A stretch of DNA of 64,000 bases from NCBI RefSeq assembly GCF_000143415.4, contig NW_003314339.1, positions 566,966 to 630,965 of the forward strand, read 5' to 3'. This DNA is from Selaginella moellendorffii. Its lineage: Eukaryota; Streptophyta; Lycopodiopsida; Selaginellales; Selaginellaceae. The stretch's first letter is position 1. Each line of letters starts with the position of its first letter. The position numbers were made by a program, and so were the translations under genes. Shown here piece after piece: positions 43,548 through 56,568 of this stretch. Under the pieces are notes generated by a model, which did not search any database, was not told the origin of the DNA, and worked only from the letters and a program-made list of their open reading frames with translations.

Positions 43548-46500
43548 CAACGTCCCGTTGGTGCTGCTGTGGTGGAAAGTTTGGACACCGAGGTGCATCC
43601 GGGAAACGAGGAGTCGCGCGAGTAACGGAGGGACCTTACGCGAATAAGTTAGTGACCCCTCCATCTTTCTTTCGAGAGTATCATCAAGGGGTTCACTTGG
43701 CACCGGTTCATCCAGTGTTTACTTTCCAAACTCGTTTTTATAACAAGAGGTCTCCTATTCTTCTCTCCGTGTTGGTTGATACAGGTTCGAGTTTATCTTC
43801 TATTGCTCGACCTGTTGCCACACGTTGTTGTCTACACTTGCGTCATGCAGCGGATCCAGTTTTCATTCTTTATGGCAACGGCCGTACACATGCATGTGCA
43901 CGAGATGAGGCGGACCTGGTTGTGCGTGTGGGTGATCTCGAGCTTGAGTTGCAGTCATTGCGGGTGGTGCCGAGTCAAGCTTTTGACCTCATTCTTGGTA
44001 TGGATTGGTTGCAGTGCAATCATGCCAAGTGTGACTTTGAAGCTTCTCCCCCTTATCTCATACTTCCTTATGTTTCATCCATTCCTCTCACTTCCATACT
44101 TCTTCGTCCCTCTATTTCTACCTCTGCTTCTATTACTTTTGTTTCCCCACTATTTCCTCCTATGTTTCCATCTTGTTCTGCTCTTCCCTTTTCCGATCCC
44201 TCCGAAGATCTTTGTGTTGCAGCTGTTGACTGGCTCATGAAGGAGTATTCTGATCTCTTTGAATTTGACCTATCGTCTGGGGCCAAAATTGCCACACGTC
44301 ATCCGATTCCAACCGGGGATGCTCGTCCAATCAAGGTTCTGGTTCATCGTCGGTCACCCAAGGAGATCAGGATTTTATGTGCAAACGTCAAGGAGATGTT
44401 GGAGAAGGGTGTTATTCGGAAGTCGCGGAGTCCTTGGGCATGTGAACCTCATCTTGTGACGAAGCCTGATGGGAGTATTCGTTTCTGCATCGACTATCGT
44501 CCGTTAAATGAAGTGATAATCCCAGATATGTACCCTCTTCCTCACACGGCTGATCTCTTGGATCGTCTAGGGCGAAGTCATTGGTTCACCAAGCTCGATC
44601 TTGCTTCTGGGTACTAGCAAGTACCGATGGCTGAAGAAGATATTCCTAAGACTGCTTTTCGTACACCATTTAGTTTGTACGAGTTCTTAGTGATGCCGTT
44701 TGGTTTGAACAATGCTTCAGCAACTTTCCAGCGGATGATGGACGAGGTTCTTTGTGATATGCCAGAGGTGACTACTGACTTCATTGATGATGTCTTGATT
44801 CACTCGGAGGGGACATGGGAGGAGCACATTCGTGATGTGTGTAAAGTGTTGGATCGGCTACGGGACGTTGGTTTAAAGTTGAAGCGGTCAAAGTGTGTGT
44901 TTGGGTCCAAGGACACAACTTATCTTGGGTACCGTATTTCTCATGAAGGTTTGCAAGTTGATCTTGACAAACTTGTAGCCGTTCTAAAGTTCCCTACTCC
45001 GAAGTGTGTGAATGATGTGCAGCGCTTCCTGGGCAATGTGCAGTATCTCGGTCATTTTGTGGATCATCTTTCTGATCACACTGCACCATTGCAAGGGTTT
45101 GCTGAAGTCATCAACGTCATCTTTCATCTGGTCTTCAGATTGTGAGTAGGCGTTTGTGAATCTCAAAGAGCTGTTAACGACTCCTCCGGTTTTGGCATAT
45201 CCTGACTACTCTCAACCTTTTATTTTGCACGTAGATGCTTCTGATATTGGTCTTGGAGGTGTGTTGATGCAAGAAAGCTCGATTGTGCCTGGTCAGCATC
45301 ATCCCATTGTATATATAAACTGTACGTTACAACCAGAAGAAGTGAACTACTCCACGACAGAGAAGGAGTGTTTAGCGGCAGTTTGGGGTTTCGAGAAACT
45401 TCATGCATATCTACATGGTTCTCGGACATTACTTGAAGGTGACCATGCTGCCGTTACTTCATTATTAAAGCGGAAGAACCTGGTTAGTCATATTGCTCGG
45501 TGGGCTTTGAAGCTTCAGATATATAATTTTGATGTTGTTCATCACCTAGGGAGTTCTATGGCTGATGCTGATGCCCTTTCTCGAGCTCCTCTTCCTTCTC
45601 CGCTCTCTTCTCATGTTTCTGATGAGCCTGTTGTTCCAGCATCTGTGGATTTTCTAGATGAGTATTCTGTGCTGTCGGCAATTGCTGTACTTGACGTTCA
45701 GTGTCCACAAGATGCAGAGCAAGATCTACCTTCTCTTGATGAGGTTCGTGAGGCTCAAAAGATTGAGCCGTGGATTCGAAGGCTTCGAGATGCATTTGAG
45801 AATCTTGCATCACTTGCTGATGACTTGCCTTTTCGACATTTACATTCTCAATATTGTCTTGAAGATGGCCTTCTTTATTTTGTGGGGACGGATCCTGATG
45901 ATCATTTACGGCTGGTGGTACCTTCTATCTTTATTCCGCGGTTTCTCCATGCCTACCATGATTCTTCTGTTCTAGGTGGGCATATGGGACATCGTCGTGT
46001 GACCAAGAAGCTGCATAGGTCTTTCTATTGGCCGGAGATGCGACGTGATGTTATCCGGTATGTGCGTAGCTGCGTTTGGTGCCAAGCTCGTAATACTCCC
46101 CCTTATGCTGCAGAAGGACGGTTGGAGTCAATTGCAGTTTCCCGTCCGTTTGAGTTAGTGGCGTTTGATCTTATGGGACCTTTTCCACGGTCGACTGCTG
46201 GCAATGAGTATGTTATTATTGCTTCTGACTACTTGACTCGTTGGGTGGAAGTTGGTGCTCTTGCTAGCGCCTCTACAACTGCTGTTGGATACTTCCTCCT
46301 TAATCGAGTGGTGTTCCAGCATTCTTGTCTAGAGCGGATTCTTTCGGATAATGGTCTTGCGTTTATGGTTGAGGTATTTCATGTTTTGACGTCTCGGTTG
46401 GGGATATGCCACACTTTTACAAGTGTTTATCATCCACAATCAGACGGTCTGGTGGAACAGCTCATTCGGACATTCAAAGGGATGATTGCGAAGTATGTGA

Positions 46501-47090
46501 ACTTTCAGCATTCGGATTGGGATGGTTATTTGCCATCTCTTCGGTATGCCTATGTCACAGGGGTGCAGAGTTCTATTGATGCTTCACCATATAAACTTTT
46601 ATATGGTCATGATCCAATATTACCAATGGAGCTGGGTTTACCTTCGCGATTGCCACGAGCTCCTGATGCTAGGTCATGGGATCAATATTTGACGAGCATT
46701 CTTCCACTTATCTGAGCAGAGTCTGCCGAACACTTAGGCCGCGTACACGTGGGACAACAACGGCGTTACAACTCCCATCATCATCCACCTGCAAAGTACA
46801 AAGTGAATGATTTGGTGTTAGTCCGTTTTCCCTATTTTACAGTACATGGTTTATCTAAGGGGCTCCTTGCGCAATGGAAAGGACCGTATCGGGTGTTGCG
46901 GCAAGTTAGACCGCAAGTTTATAAGGTTCAGCATGACGTCCAGCAAGCCGATCCTCTGGAGATTGTGCATGTGCAGCGGTTGAAACGCTTCATACAAAGA
47001 GATCAGGAGCAGTTAATACCGTCTACAGATCCGCCGATGCCTCCTCCTAACGTTCCTCCAGATCCCGGCCCATCTACAAGAGAACCCTGA
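43484..47090 (+). pseudogene. C1 polymerase (protease, RT, RNase H, integrase), disrupted
   Basis: The protease motif VDTGSS lies near 43775 with LGMDW near 43997. Reverse transcriptase has CIDYRPLN near 44488 and the catalytic FIDD near 44779. RNase H begins near 45226 (LHVDASDIGLGG). Integrase has its HHCC finger at about 45978-46085 and a DDE core (FDLMG, SDNG, VEQ). Disruptions: UAG 44615-44617, where C2 has Trp; a one-base shift around 45100; UAG 45147-45149, which C2 shares; and UGA 46713-46715. The frame resumes after each stop, so the copy is young but inactive on its own. Confidence 0.85.
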
Positions 47091-47122
47091 CGGCCTTCCT
47101 TTATTCCAAGAGGAAGGGATGA

Positions 47123-47297
47123 TATGAGGGCCAAGTGTACGGCTATGATGTCGTATACTAATATTAGCGTAGTGGGATTTTGGTAGCCGTCGGATTGGTT
47201 TCAATCCGGACCACTCGCTCCTGTATATAAGCTAGGGTTTTTGGGTTAATTGATATTCACATTTCTGTATTCCCTTTCCATATTCCATGCACTCACA
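47123..47297 (+). repeat. C1 3' LTR
   Basis: Matches 42278-42452 with a few substitutions, mostly transitions. It ends CACTCACA and is followed by TCTTTAATT. Confidence 0.85.
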
Positions 47298-47340
47298 TCT
47301 TTAATTTTTAATATATAAAATACATTTCAAAATTACTATG

Positions 47341-50300
47341 TGTGAGGTCCAAGTGTACAGCTACAATGTCGTATACTAATATTAACATAGTTAAATTTTG
47401 TTAGTTGTCAGATTGATTTCAATTCAGACCACTCACTTTTGTATATAAACTAGGGTTTTTGGGCTAATTGATATGCACATTTTCTGTATTCTCTTTCCAT
47501 ATTCCATGCACTCACATTGGTGGAGTTGAAGGCAACTTTCATTATCCTGAAGGAGTGCTAGAATTTGGGATTTTTTGTTTAGATCTCCCTTTTTTTTAGT
47601 TTTTCTCACCTTATTGTTTTTGTTTGTTTCTTTTTATTCATCTTCATGGCAGAGTAGTAGCCTCCTCCTCTGACCCTAGAGCAGCAGTTGGTTGCAGTTA
47701 AACAATTAAACTCAGTTGATGGTAACATTCACGGCATATGGTACAACTCTTTCTGCTCTTATTGCCAATTCTTGCATCCAGCCAGAGTTCTTTTGTAGGA
47801 ATCCTAGGGGTGATGTGTACTATTGGTTCTATCACTTTACGATGATTATCACATATCATTCTTAGGATGATGCTTGACATTTACATGAGTTTCCTATATG
47901 TCTCCAAAGGATGGCACTGCAATGGGACAATGGTTTGGGCGCAGCCACATGTGAGGATTGGAGTAATCTCTTAGATGTCTTCAAACGTGTATTTGGATAT
48001 GCTGATAATGCCTTTCAACAATTGCATCATCTTCGTCAAGGGTCATTTGAGTCGATGATGCAATTTAGTGTTTGTTTCCAAAGCCTTTTACTTCCTGTGG
48101 AGCCAAATATATTGGAGTGGATCAAGCTAGAAATATTGTGGCCAACACTTCGTCAAGATCTTGTAAGACTTGTGCATGCACTTACTCTAGCCACCTTTAA
48201 CGATGCCGTTCACTTGGCATAACGTTATAAAATGTCACCTCTTTCACTTCTTGTTGCACATCCTTTAGCTCCACTTCCTATGAGAGATGGTTTAGTTCCA
48301 ATGGAGGTTGATGCTATTGCTATCCAGGTTCAAGGATAAGGGTGAGGATATGGTCGTGGCTATGATGTCCATTGCTAGGACTGTGATGAAGTTAGTCACA
48401 ATTATCGGCGTTATTAGTGTTTTCTAAATTGGCGACTTTTATTTCCTAGATGGAGACTTTGACATCAACAATGTCTTATTAGTGCTACTATGGAAGATCT
48501 GGAAACCGAGATGCATTCAAGAAATGAGGAGTCACACAAGTAGTAGAGGGACCTTGTGTGAATAAGTTAGTGACCCCTCTATATTTCTCTCGAGATTATC
48601 ATCAAGGGGTTCACTCAGCATTAGTTCATCCAACATTTACTTTCTAAGCTGTTTTTATAATAAAAGATTTCCTATTATTTTCTTTGTATTGATTGATATA
48701 GGTTTGAGTTTATTTTCAATTGCTCAACCTATTGCCACATATTGCCATCTATATTTGCATCATATAGTAGAGCCAATTTTCATTTTTTATGGCAACGGGC
48801 GTACACATGCATGTGTATGAAATGAGGTAGACCTAATTGTTCATGTGGGCAATTTTGAGCTTGAGTTACAAACATTGTAGGTGGTGCTGAGTCAAGATTT
48901 TGACCTCATCTTTGGTATAAAGTGGTTGTGGCATAATTATGCCAAGTGTGACTTTAAGGCTTCTCACCCTTATCTCATACTTCCATATATTTCTTCCATT
49001 CCTCTCACTTTTGTACTTCTTTATCCCTCTACTTCTACCTTTACTTCCATCACCTTTGTCACCTTATTATTTCTTCCTATGTTTCCATCTTGTTCCTCTC
49101 TTCCCTTTTCTAATCTCTCTAACAATCTTTGTATTGCAGTGGTTAACTGACTTATGAAGGAGTATATTAATCTTTTTGAATTTGACCTGTCATCTGGGGC
49201 CAAAATTGCCACACATCATCCTATTCCAATTGGGGATGCTTGTCCAATCAAGGTTTTAGTTCGTCACCGATTACCCAAAGAGATCAAGATTTTATATACA
49301 GACATCAAAGAGATGTTGGAAAAGGGTGTTATTCAAAAGTTGTGGAGTCCTTATGCATTTGAATTTTATTTTATGACGAAACTTGATGGGAGTATTCATT
49401 TTTGCATCTATTATCATCCGTTAAATGAAATGACAATCCCAGATATATACCCTATTCCTCACACTACTAATCTCTCGGATTGTCTAGGGAGAAGTCATTG
49501 CTTCACTAAATTAGATCTTGCTTTTAGGTACTGGCAAGTATCAATGGTTGAAGAAGATATCCTTAAAACAGTTTTTTATACACTGTTTGGTTTGTACAAG
49601 TTCTTGGTGATGCCGTTTGGTTTGAATAATGCTTTAGCAACTTTTTAGCTGTTCTTTCCACTATGCCGGAGGTGACTACTAACTTCATCAATGATGTCTT
49701 GATCTATTTAGAAGGGACATAAAAGGAACACGTCCGTGATGTTCATAAAGTATTAGATCGGCTACAAGAAGTTGGTTTTAAGTTGAAGTGGTTAAAGTGT
49801 GTATTTGGGTCTAAGGATATGACTTATCTTGGGTACTGTATTTCCTGTAAGGGTTTGCAAGTTGATCCTGACAAACTTGTGGCTATTCTAAAGTACCCTA
49901 CTCTAAAGTGTATGAATGATATATAATGCTTTCTAGGCAAGATGCAGTATCTTGATCATTTTGTTGATTCTCTTTTTTATCGCACTACACTATTGCAAGC
50001 ATTGCTGAAGTCATCAAAGTCATTTTTCATCTGATCTGCAAACTATGAGTAGGTGTTTACAGATTTAAAAGAACTATTAATAACTCTTCCAATTTTGGCA
50101 TATCCTAACTACACTTAACATTTCATTTTGTGTGTGGATGTTTCTGATATTGGTTTTGGAGATGTGTTAATGCAAAAGAGTCTAAGTGTGCTTGGTCAGT
50201 GCCATTCTATTATATATATCAGTTGTACATTAGAACCAGCAGAGGTGAACTACTTCACGACAGAGAAGGAGTATTTAGCAACAGTTTGGGCTTTCAAGAA

Positions 50301-51945
50301 ACTTCATACATATCTACATAATTCTTGAATGTTACTAGAATGTGATAATGCTGCAGTTACTTCATTATTGAAGAAGAAGAACTTGATTGGTCACTGTTCA
50401 GTGGGCTTTGAAATTTTAGATATATGATTTTGATATTTTTTATTACCCGGGGAGTTCTATGGCTAATGTTAATACCCTTTTTTAATCTCCTTTGCCTTTT
50501 TCACTCTCTTCTCATGTTTTTAATGAGCTTATTGTTCCAGCATTTATAGATTTTTTAAATGAAGATTTTGTGGCATTGGTGGTTGTTGTATTTGATGTTC
50601 AGTATCCACAAGGTGCAAAACAAGATTTACTTTCTCTTGACGAGGTTTGCGAGGCTTAAAAGATTGAGCTTGGATTCGAAAGATTTGCACTGGGTTTAAG
50701 AATTTTACATCACTTACTAATGACTTGCTATTTCGGCATTTACATTCTCAATATCACCTTGGGGACGGTCTTCTTTCTCTTATAGAGATGGATCTTAATA
50801 ATCATTTATGGCTGATGGTGCTTTCAATCTTTATTTCATATTTTCTCTATGCCTACCATGATTCTCTTGTCTTAAATGGGCATATGGGACATCATTGTGT
50901 GATTGAAATGTTATATAGATCTTTTTATTAGCCAGAGATATAGAAGTGTTATCCAATATGTGAATAATTACTTTTGGTGCTAAGCTCATAATACTTTCTT
51001 TTGTACTGCGGAAAATTAATTGTAATTTCCGTCCATTTGAGTTGGTGGCATTTGATTTGATGGGACTGTTTCCATAATCAACTACTAGCAATGAATATAT
51101 AGTTATGGATATGCCACAATTTCACGAGTGTTTATCATCCACAATCAGACAGTTTAGTGGAACGATTTGTTTGGACCTTCAAAGTGATGATTGCAAAGTA
51201 TATGAACTTCTAGCATTCGGATTAGGATAGTTATTTGCCATCTTTTTGGTATGCATATGTCACAAGGGTATAAAGTTTTGTTAGTGCTTTATCATATAAA
51301 CTTTTATATGGTCATGATTTAATATTGCCAATGGAGTTAAGTTTACCTTCACAATTGCCGTAGACTACTAATGCTAAGTTGTGGGATCAGTATTTGATAA
51401 GCATTCTTCCACTTATCCAAGCAGAATCTGCTGAAAACCTGAGCCATGTACAAGTGGCACAACAATGACATTATAACTCTCATCATCATCCACCTACGGA
51501 GTACAAAGTGGATGATTTAATATTGGTCTATTTTCCCTATCTTACGGTATATGGTTTATTTAAGGGGCTCTTTGCTCAGTGGAAAGGATTATATCGAGTG
51601 TTATAACAAGTTGAACCACAAGTTTATGAAGTTTAGTATGACATCTAGCAAGCCGATCTTCCAGAAATTGTGCATATGTAGCGGCTGAAATGCTTCATAT
51701 AAAAGGACCAGGAACAGCTAGCACCACTTACAAATTCACTGACTTTTATTACTCTAGATCCCAGCCCATCCATCAAAGAACCCTAATGATCTTCCATCAT
51801 TCCGAAAGGAAGGGATATTGTACAATTATAATGCTGTATATTAATATTAGTGTAGTGGGATTTTGGTAGATGTCGGATTAGTTTCAATTTGGACCATTTT
51901 CTTTTATATATAAGTTAGGGTTTTTGGGCTAATTGATACATATTT
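47341..51945 (+). pseudogene. Family C element C2, heavily decayed
   Basis: Begins with an LTR (47341-47516) 43 bp after C1. The whole gag-pol order of C1 can be followed at reduced identity: Gag near 47700-48220, protease near 48690-48950, RT near 49150-49660, RNase H near 50110, integrase near 50840-51330. Changes relative to C1 are mainly C-to-T and G-to-A, giving dozens of stops and an AT-rich text. The 3' LTR (about 51817-51945) has lost its first bases. Palindromes and G1/G2 sequence are absent. Confidence 0.85.
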
Positions 51946-53198
51946 GCAAAGTATAATTATAATATAAAAAAATTATTGATAAAATATATTAATTATTAAA
52001 AAACTCTTAATATATAGTATTGGAAATGAAAGTTTAAAAGTATTAACTTATGTTATAACTATTAATGGTGAAGCATTAAGTTAGTTAGATATTTACAATT
52101 TTTTTGTAGCTAATTGATTAATTAAGTATCAATAGTATAAATGGTTATTGTCCCCATGAACTAAACATATTCAGCATCTAATAATTAATTACTATACTAA
52201 ATTAAATATCTATTTAAAATTGTAAGAGTTGTGCTAGCATAATGAGATCATAGCTAAAAAGCTTATGATGTGGTGCTCATAGATTTTTATGAGTTTTAAA
52301 TATTAATTTTATTTATTTTTATTTAAATTTAATTTAATATTATATAAGGATACAATAATTTCACTCATGGATTTATTGAAAAAATGTGATATATTACATA
52401 CTATATATAATACACAGTTATTAGTGTTTATGTGTTTTTTATTTCAGTAATATATAATAAATAGATTTTTATTTTTTGTTGTACATAGTTTATGTTTTTT
52501 TGAAGCATAAAAGCTACTTTTAAGTCTCTAAATAAATATTATTTTTAAGTTTATTTATCCTATAGAGCTTGAGCTTGTTCCAGATCGACTTTGCATACAA
52601 GTAACATTTGGACTATGCTCTTTGTATAAAATCTAGTTGGTGAATTAAAGCAGTGTTTTAACCTGTTACATCTTTTTCCAATTTATACAACTCTTCACCT
52701 GCACCAAAGTTGCCCAAGAGCTGGTAATTTTCTTGAGAGTAATACAAATCATCAGAAGAGCAAAAGTGAGGAGGGGAGGGGGGTGGTGGGAGTGAGAAGA
52801 CAAAAAGAAACTTTTTTGCAAACTTTTTTGCAGTCTCATACTTCTTGTTGGGCACTGCAAGACTGCCAAAACAGAATATAGATAGATAAATAGATACTCC
52901 CTCTCCCAATTCTACCATAGCACCTCTATAGTTCTACTTCTTTTCTTTTAGCTTTGATAAAAAGCTTTATTGGTTGAGAAGATGTTAGAGTCCAACCGAA
53001 GATTGCAGCAAAGCATGAAGAGTTCACTGAGATTCAGGCAAAGGTATTTAGTATTTAGTTAAATTATGTGACAGGGCACTTGAAGCGGATCACTGAGCGT
53101 ATTGATTCCTGAGGTTGTTTTGGCTTAAGTTTGGAGATTTTCTACTGACCTGTGTGCACAGGGCAGCTCAGTTGTAGTTGGTACACCACATCACTTCT
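51946..53198. other. AT-rich spacer, nothing recognised
   Basis: Low-complexity and AT-rich to about 52600, then mixed. A purine-rich run (GGGGAGGGGGGTGG, 52772-52790) and a short tetranucleotide run (GATA, 52876-52893) are the only features I see. Confidence 0.5.
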
Positions 53199-53345
53199 AT
53201 GACTTCTACGTTCTTCGAGGGAGCGCTCTACACAGACGAGAGGTTCAAGCGAAAGCCATCTCGCGGCGGTGATTCAACCCCGCGCATTGTGTTCACGTTG
53301 AATGGCGAGATGACCTGCCAGGCAGACTGCTCCAGAGCAGAGGAA
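53199..53345 (+). CDS. Short open frame of unknown nature
   Basis: An ATG-started frame of 49 codons, GC-rich in contrast to its AT-rich left flank, with no recognised motif. It marks the start of the gene-bearing island but may be a leader or a remnant of a duplicated exon. Confidence 0.2.
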
Positions 53346-53585
53346 TAGCCCTCTTTATGCGGCGTGCGATCGTGAATCTCGCCTTCGAATTCCTGCTTGA
53401 GAACGCGAGGAGGACGGACGATCCTGGAAATCACAGCCCCTACCCCGATCGAGGCGCGAATCGAGTGGCGTGGCGAATTGTTTAGCCAGATCGTGCTCGA
53501 ATTAGAAAGAAATTCGAATATTCGCAACGCGCCATGGATGCCTGACCGTCCGATTTTTCTAGAAACCGGCGCGAGCTAGAGCTTA

Positions 53586-54725
53586 GCGGCCATGGATCTT
53601 GGCCAGTCTCCACACCGGCGTCAGATGGGATCTCTCGTAGATCTCTTCAACGAGCACGACGGGCGTCGTCCATTTTCACATCTCTCAGCCTCTTTCATCA
53701 TCGATGTTTCAATTGATCTTGTCCAAGGTCTGGAACTACAAGACGAGAAGGTGCATGTTCACAGGAGTATCCCTGGATCGTAAGTGCTAGCGACGATCAA
53801 GCCATCAGGATTTGGAACTAGCAGTCCCGGACGTGCTGACGGGACACAATCACTACGGCTTCGTTTCACGTCAAGGACGATCTCATGGTGTTTGCGTCGC
53901 TGAGACGGTCTCTCCAGCCGAGGATCTTCACAGAATTCTGAAACTCACGCAGATGAACAGCTAACGTTTTGGTGGCGACGATGCGGTGGTCAAGTATGTT
54001 CTCGAGGGGCATGACAGGGCTGCTTTCCATCCAAGCTTGCCGCTAGTTGTCTCTGGTGCTGACGATCGACAAGTAAAGCTGTGGAGGATAAATGTTAATA
54101 TGTGGACTTGTTCTTTTGTTCTAGTTTCTAAACGCTTGCATTGGTTCCAGAAACAGGCTTGGGAGGTTGGTCACATCAACAACGTTTCCTGTGTCATGTT
54201 CCACACTGCCGGGACATCAAACTCGAGTCTGGGACTTGTCCAAGCGTTCTGCCGTACAAACTTTCAGGAGGGACCCGAGATGAACTTTTTTGCGACAGGA
54301 CAGGGCAGTGGAATTATCGTCTTCAAGCTCGAAAGAGAGAGGCCGGCTTATACAATCAGTGCGGGGGTGCTGTATTACGTCAAAGAAAAGGCTTTGAGGA
54401 CTTACGACTTTGCCACTTCAGAGGACACATCACTGATAAACATTCGAAGAGCGGAGCTGAATCAGAGAACATTGTCTTGCAATCCAGCGGAGAACGCCGT
54501 GCTTTTATGCTCGGACCGTCACAACGGTACGTACAAATCCCGAGAAGTAATGACACTTCGGCCGAAGAAAGCCAGCGGGTCGTGGGGTGTTTCGTGCCCC
54601 GCAACCGCTTTGCCAAGGCGCACGGCTTGATTCTAGTCAAGAATCTGAGGAACGACGTCTCCAAGAGAGTCGAGGCTCCATTGGCGACAGTTGACGCCAT
54701 CTTCTATGCGGGGACGGGATCTTAG
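53586..54725 (+). pseudogene. Coatomer subunit alpha (alpha-COP) pseudogene
   Basis: Several frames in order match the N-terminal WD40 part and the following region of plant alpha-COP. They are a LVDLFNEHDG segment near 53632, a WNYKTRR segment near 53729, SDDQAIRIWN near 53790, AEDLHR near 53920, and VKYVLEGHDR ... SGADDRQVKLWR at 53987-54090. A decayed intron-like stretch follows (54092-54151), then NNVSCVMFH, WDLSKR, PEMNFFATG, IIVFKLERERP, ENAVLLCSD and finally NRFAKAHGLILVKNLRNDV ... DAIFYAGTG near 54600-54720. Stops, frameshifts and deletions break the frame, and both termini are missing. Retained intron sequence argues for a genomic duplicate rather than a processed copy. The active protein is a scaffold of the COPI coat on Golgi vesicles. 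Confidence 0.85.
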
Positions 54726-56568
54726 AGCCTTCGACAGTGCAATGCGCCTTCTCACTCGGCAACTCGGGATCAAAAACTTCGGGTCTTCACCCGCCAAACA
54801 AATATCACAAATATCCTCGAGACACTGTGAATAATCACAAAAATCTTCGCAGATCGAAGCACCGTGATCGGGAGAATTTTATTCTTTCTTTGTGCTTTCA
54901 CTCTTATTTAATTTTAGCTATGGAATGAATATTGTTTCAAGGAGAAATGGGCTTCTAACGCCCAGAATCTGAAATGAAAAGCGATTCTTGAAACTCTGCT
55001 GCGCGAGTTGTCCAATGCGCATTTCTTCGAAGTTTTCAAGGGGAAAATAGCGATTCCAATTTTCCTGCGATTATCAAGTAAAGACGAGGAAGCTAGGAAG
55101 CTAAGAATTTACAAGCGAGAGCGATTATCAGTAGCCTAGAAAAGAAGAGAAATCTCAAGTTCTATTCCAACATAGGAAAGAATTCACAGGTAGAAGCAGT
55201 AGAGAAACCTCACATCACGCTGCCTTGGCTGCCTTGGCTCCTACTTCTGCTCGCCAACAGCAGCAGCCAGAAACAACGGTGGCAGATAATACATTTTTTT
55301 CATCATCATACCTCTTGTGCTTGTGCTCCCAGCCAGAGCTGGTCCGCTGATTTTCTTTGAATGAAAGCTACAAAATCTCTACCTCCACGTACCTTACGGC
55401 GGGCCTACCTTACGGACCATAAAATCTTTTCTTTACGTGCGGGAGAAAAGCTAAAGGAAACCAGCGCACTGAGAAAGAAAAACCAGGCAGAAAAGGAAAC
55501 CAGCGACAGCACTGAGAAAGCAAAACCAGGGAGAAAAAGAAACGAGCGAGAGTACTGAGAAAGCAAAACCAGGGAGAGAAGAGAGGGGCTGGGGCTGGGG
55601 CTTTTAGATGACGAAGAGTGAAAACTACCATGGCTCCAGCGTGTGTCGTCTTGTGTGAGATGGGAGACAACGAGAATTCGCGTGTGCTGCGTCACGAGGG
55701 AGGAATTAATCCGGGCCGACATTATAGCCAAGGAGTTTTGAATTTGATCGTTCCAAAGCAGCTCAGATCTTAGTCAACGATGTCAATTTAAGAATATTTT
55801 CAAAGAAATGGCAATCGCTACCGCCAGGATCTCGTCTCTTCCACTGCTGGGGCTCATCGGAGACTCAGCAAGGATTTGGCAGATGATCTCTTGGAGAACT
55901 GCGACAGTGTCCCGGAGACTAAACTTGCCGAAAGCGGGAATCTGGACCGATGCCAGGAACTGTCTCCGAAGATGCCGCAGCGTGGCATTGTGTTTTAAAA
56001 ATTGATAATGCAATGTATGAAATGCGTCTCGAAACCAGAAGATGTTTCTGGAAAGATTCCAAAGAAAGATAGACACTCGCGGTGGCTTCTGCATATGCCC
56101 ATTCGCGCTACCTTGTTTGAATCTTTGGTGATGGTAGAATCCACGAACTTTGGGAATGGCGCACAATCCCCCGCTTAATGACCAGCACACAGCATCCACC
56201 ACCGCCAAGTCACAAACGCTGAAAATCTGCCCGGCCACCTCCGGCACGAACCGCACAGCGCAGCAGGGGCACGACACCGCCCGCGTAGATGGGCGTAAAC
56301 GTTGCTCCCCACACCACAAACGGGTTCCTCTCCGTCGTTCTCGCACGCCTGGAGGACCTGCTTCGAATTGGCGATCCCGGCCTGGTTTGGATTCATGTCT
56401 CGCAATCGCCTCGCCAGGAGACAACGAGAATTGGAGTGTGCAGGGGGAATTAAAGCAAAATGAAGTTGTAAATATTCCAAGGAACCTTCAAAAAGACGGA
56501 GATCCTATCTTTTAGAATTCTAAGTATCCGCTGGGTTTACCCATGCATCTGAATTGGCAGCAGCTTCA
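54726..56568. other. Intergenic region, no convincing gene
   Basis: A three-unit repeat (55459-55583) and several open frames on both strands occur here. On the minus strand near 56260-56330 a short stretch reads FVVWGATFTPIYAGGVVPLL in one frame and could be an exon remnant, but I recognise no family. The right end holds the upstream region of the carotene hydroxylase gene. Confidence 0.4.
55459..55583. repeat. Tandem repeat of about 43 bp, three units
   Basis: Units contain CACTGAGAAAGCAAAACCAGG followed by an AGAAAAGAAAC-type tail. The array lies upstream of the carotene hydroxylase gene and is purine-rich on the plus strand. Confidence 0.7.

Larger units (their letters stand above)
42278..47297 (+). 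mobile_element. Family C Ty3/gypsy element C1, structurally complete but with stops
   Basis: The 5.0-kb element has short LTRs of about 175 bp (42278-42452 and 47123-47297), probably flanked by TCTT (42274-42277 and 47298-47301). The order is gag, protease, RT, RNase H, integrase, with no chromodomain, which differs from family B. The purine-rich GAGGAAGGGATGA precedes the 3' LTR. Several disabling changes are present: UAG in gag, UAG in RT, a frameshift and UAG before RNase H, and UGA after integrase. Confidence 0.9.

Noticed and set aside
55783-56424. Minus-strand open frame of 213 codons upstream of the hydroxylase gene
   Set aside because: No recognisable domain, basic and Cys-rich composition without pattern, and no splice-consistent extension; probably chance in GC-rich DNA.
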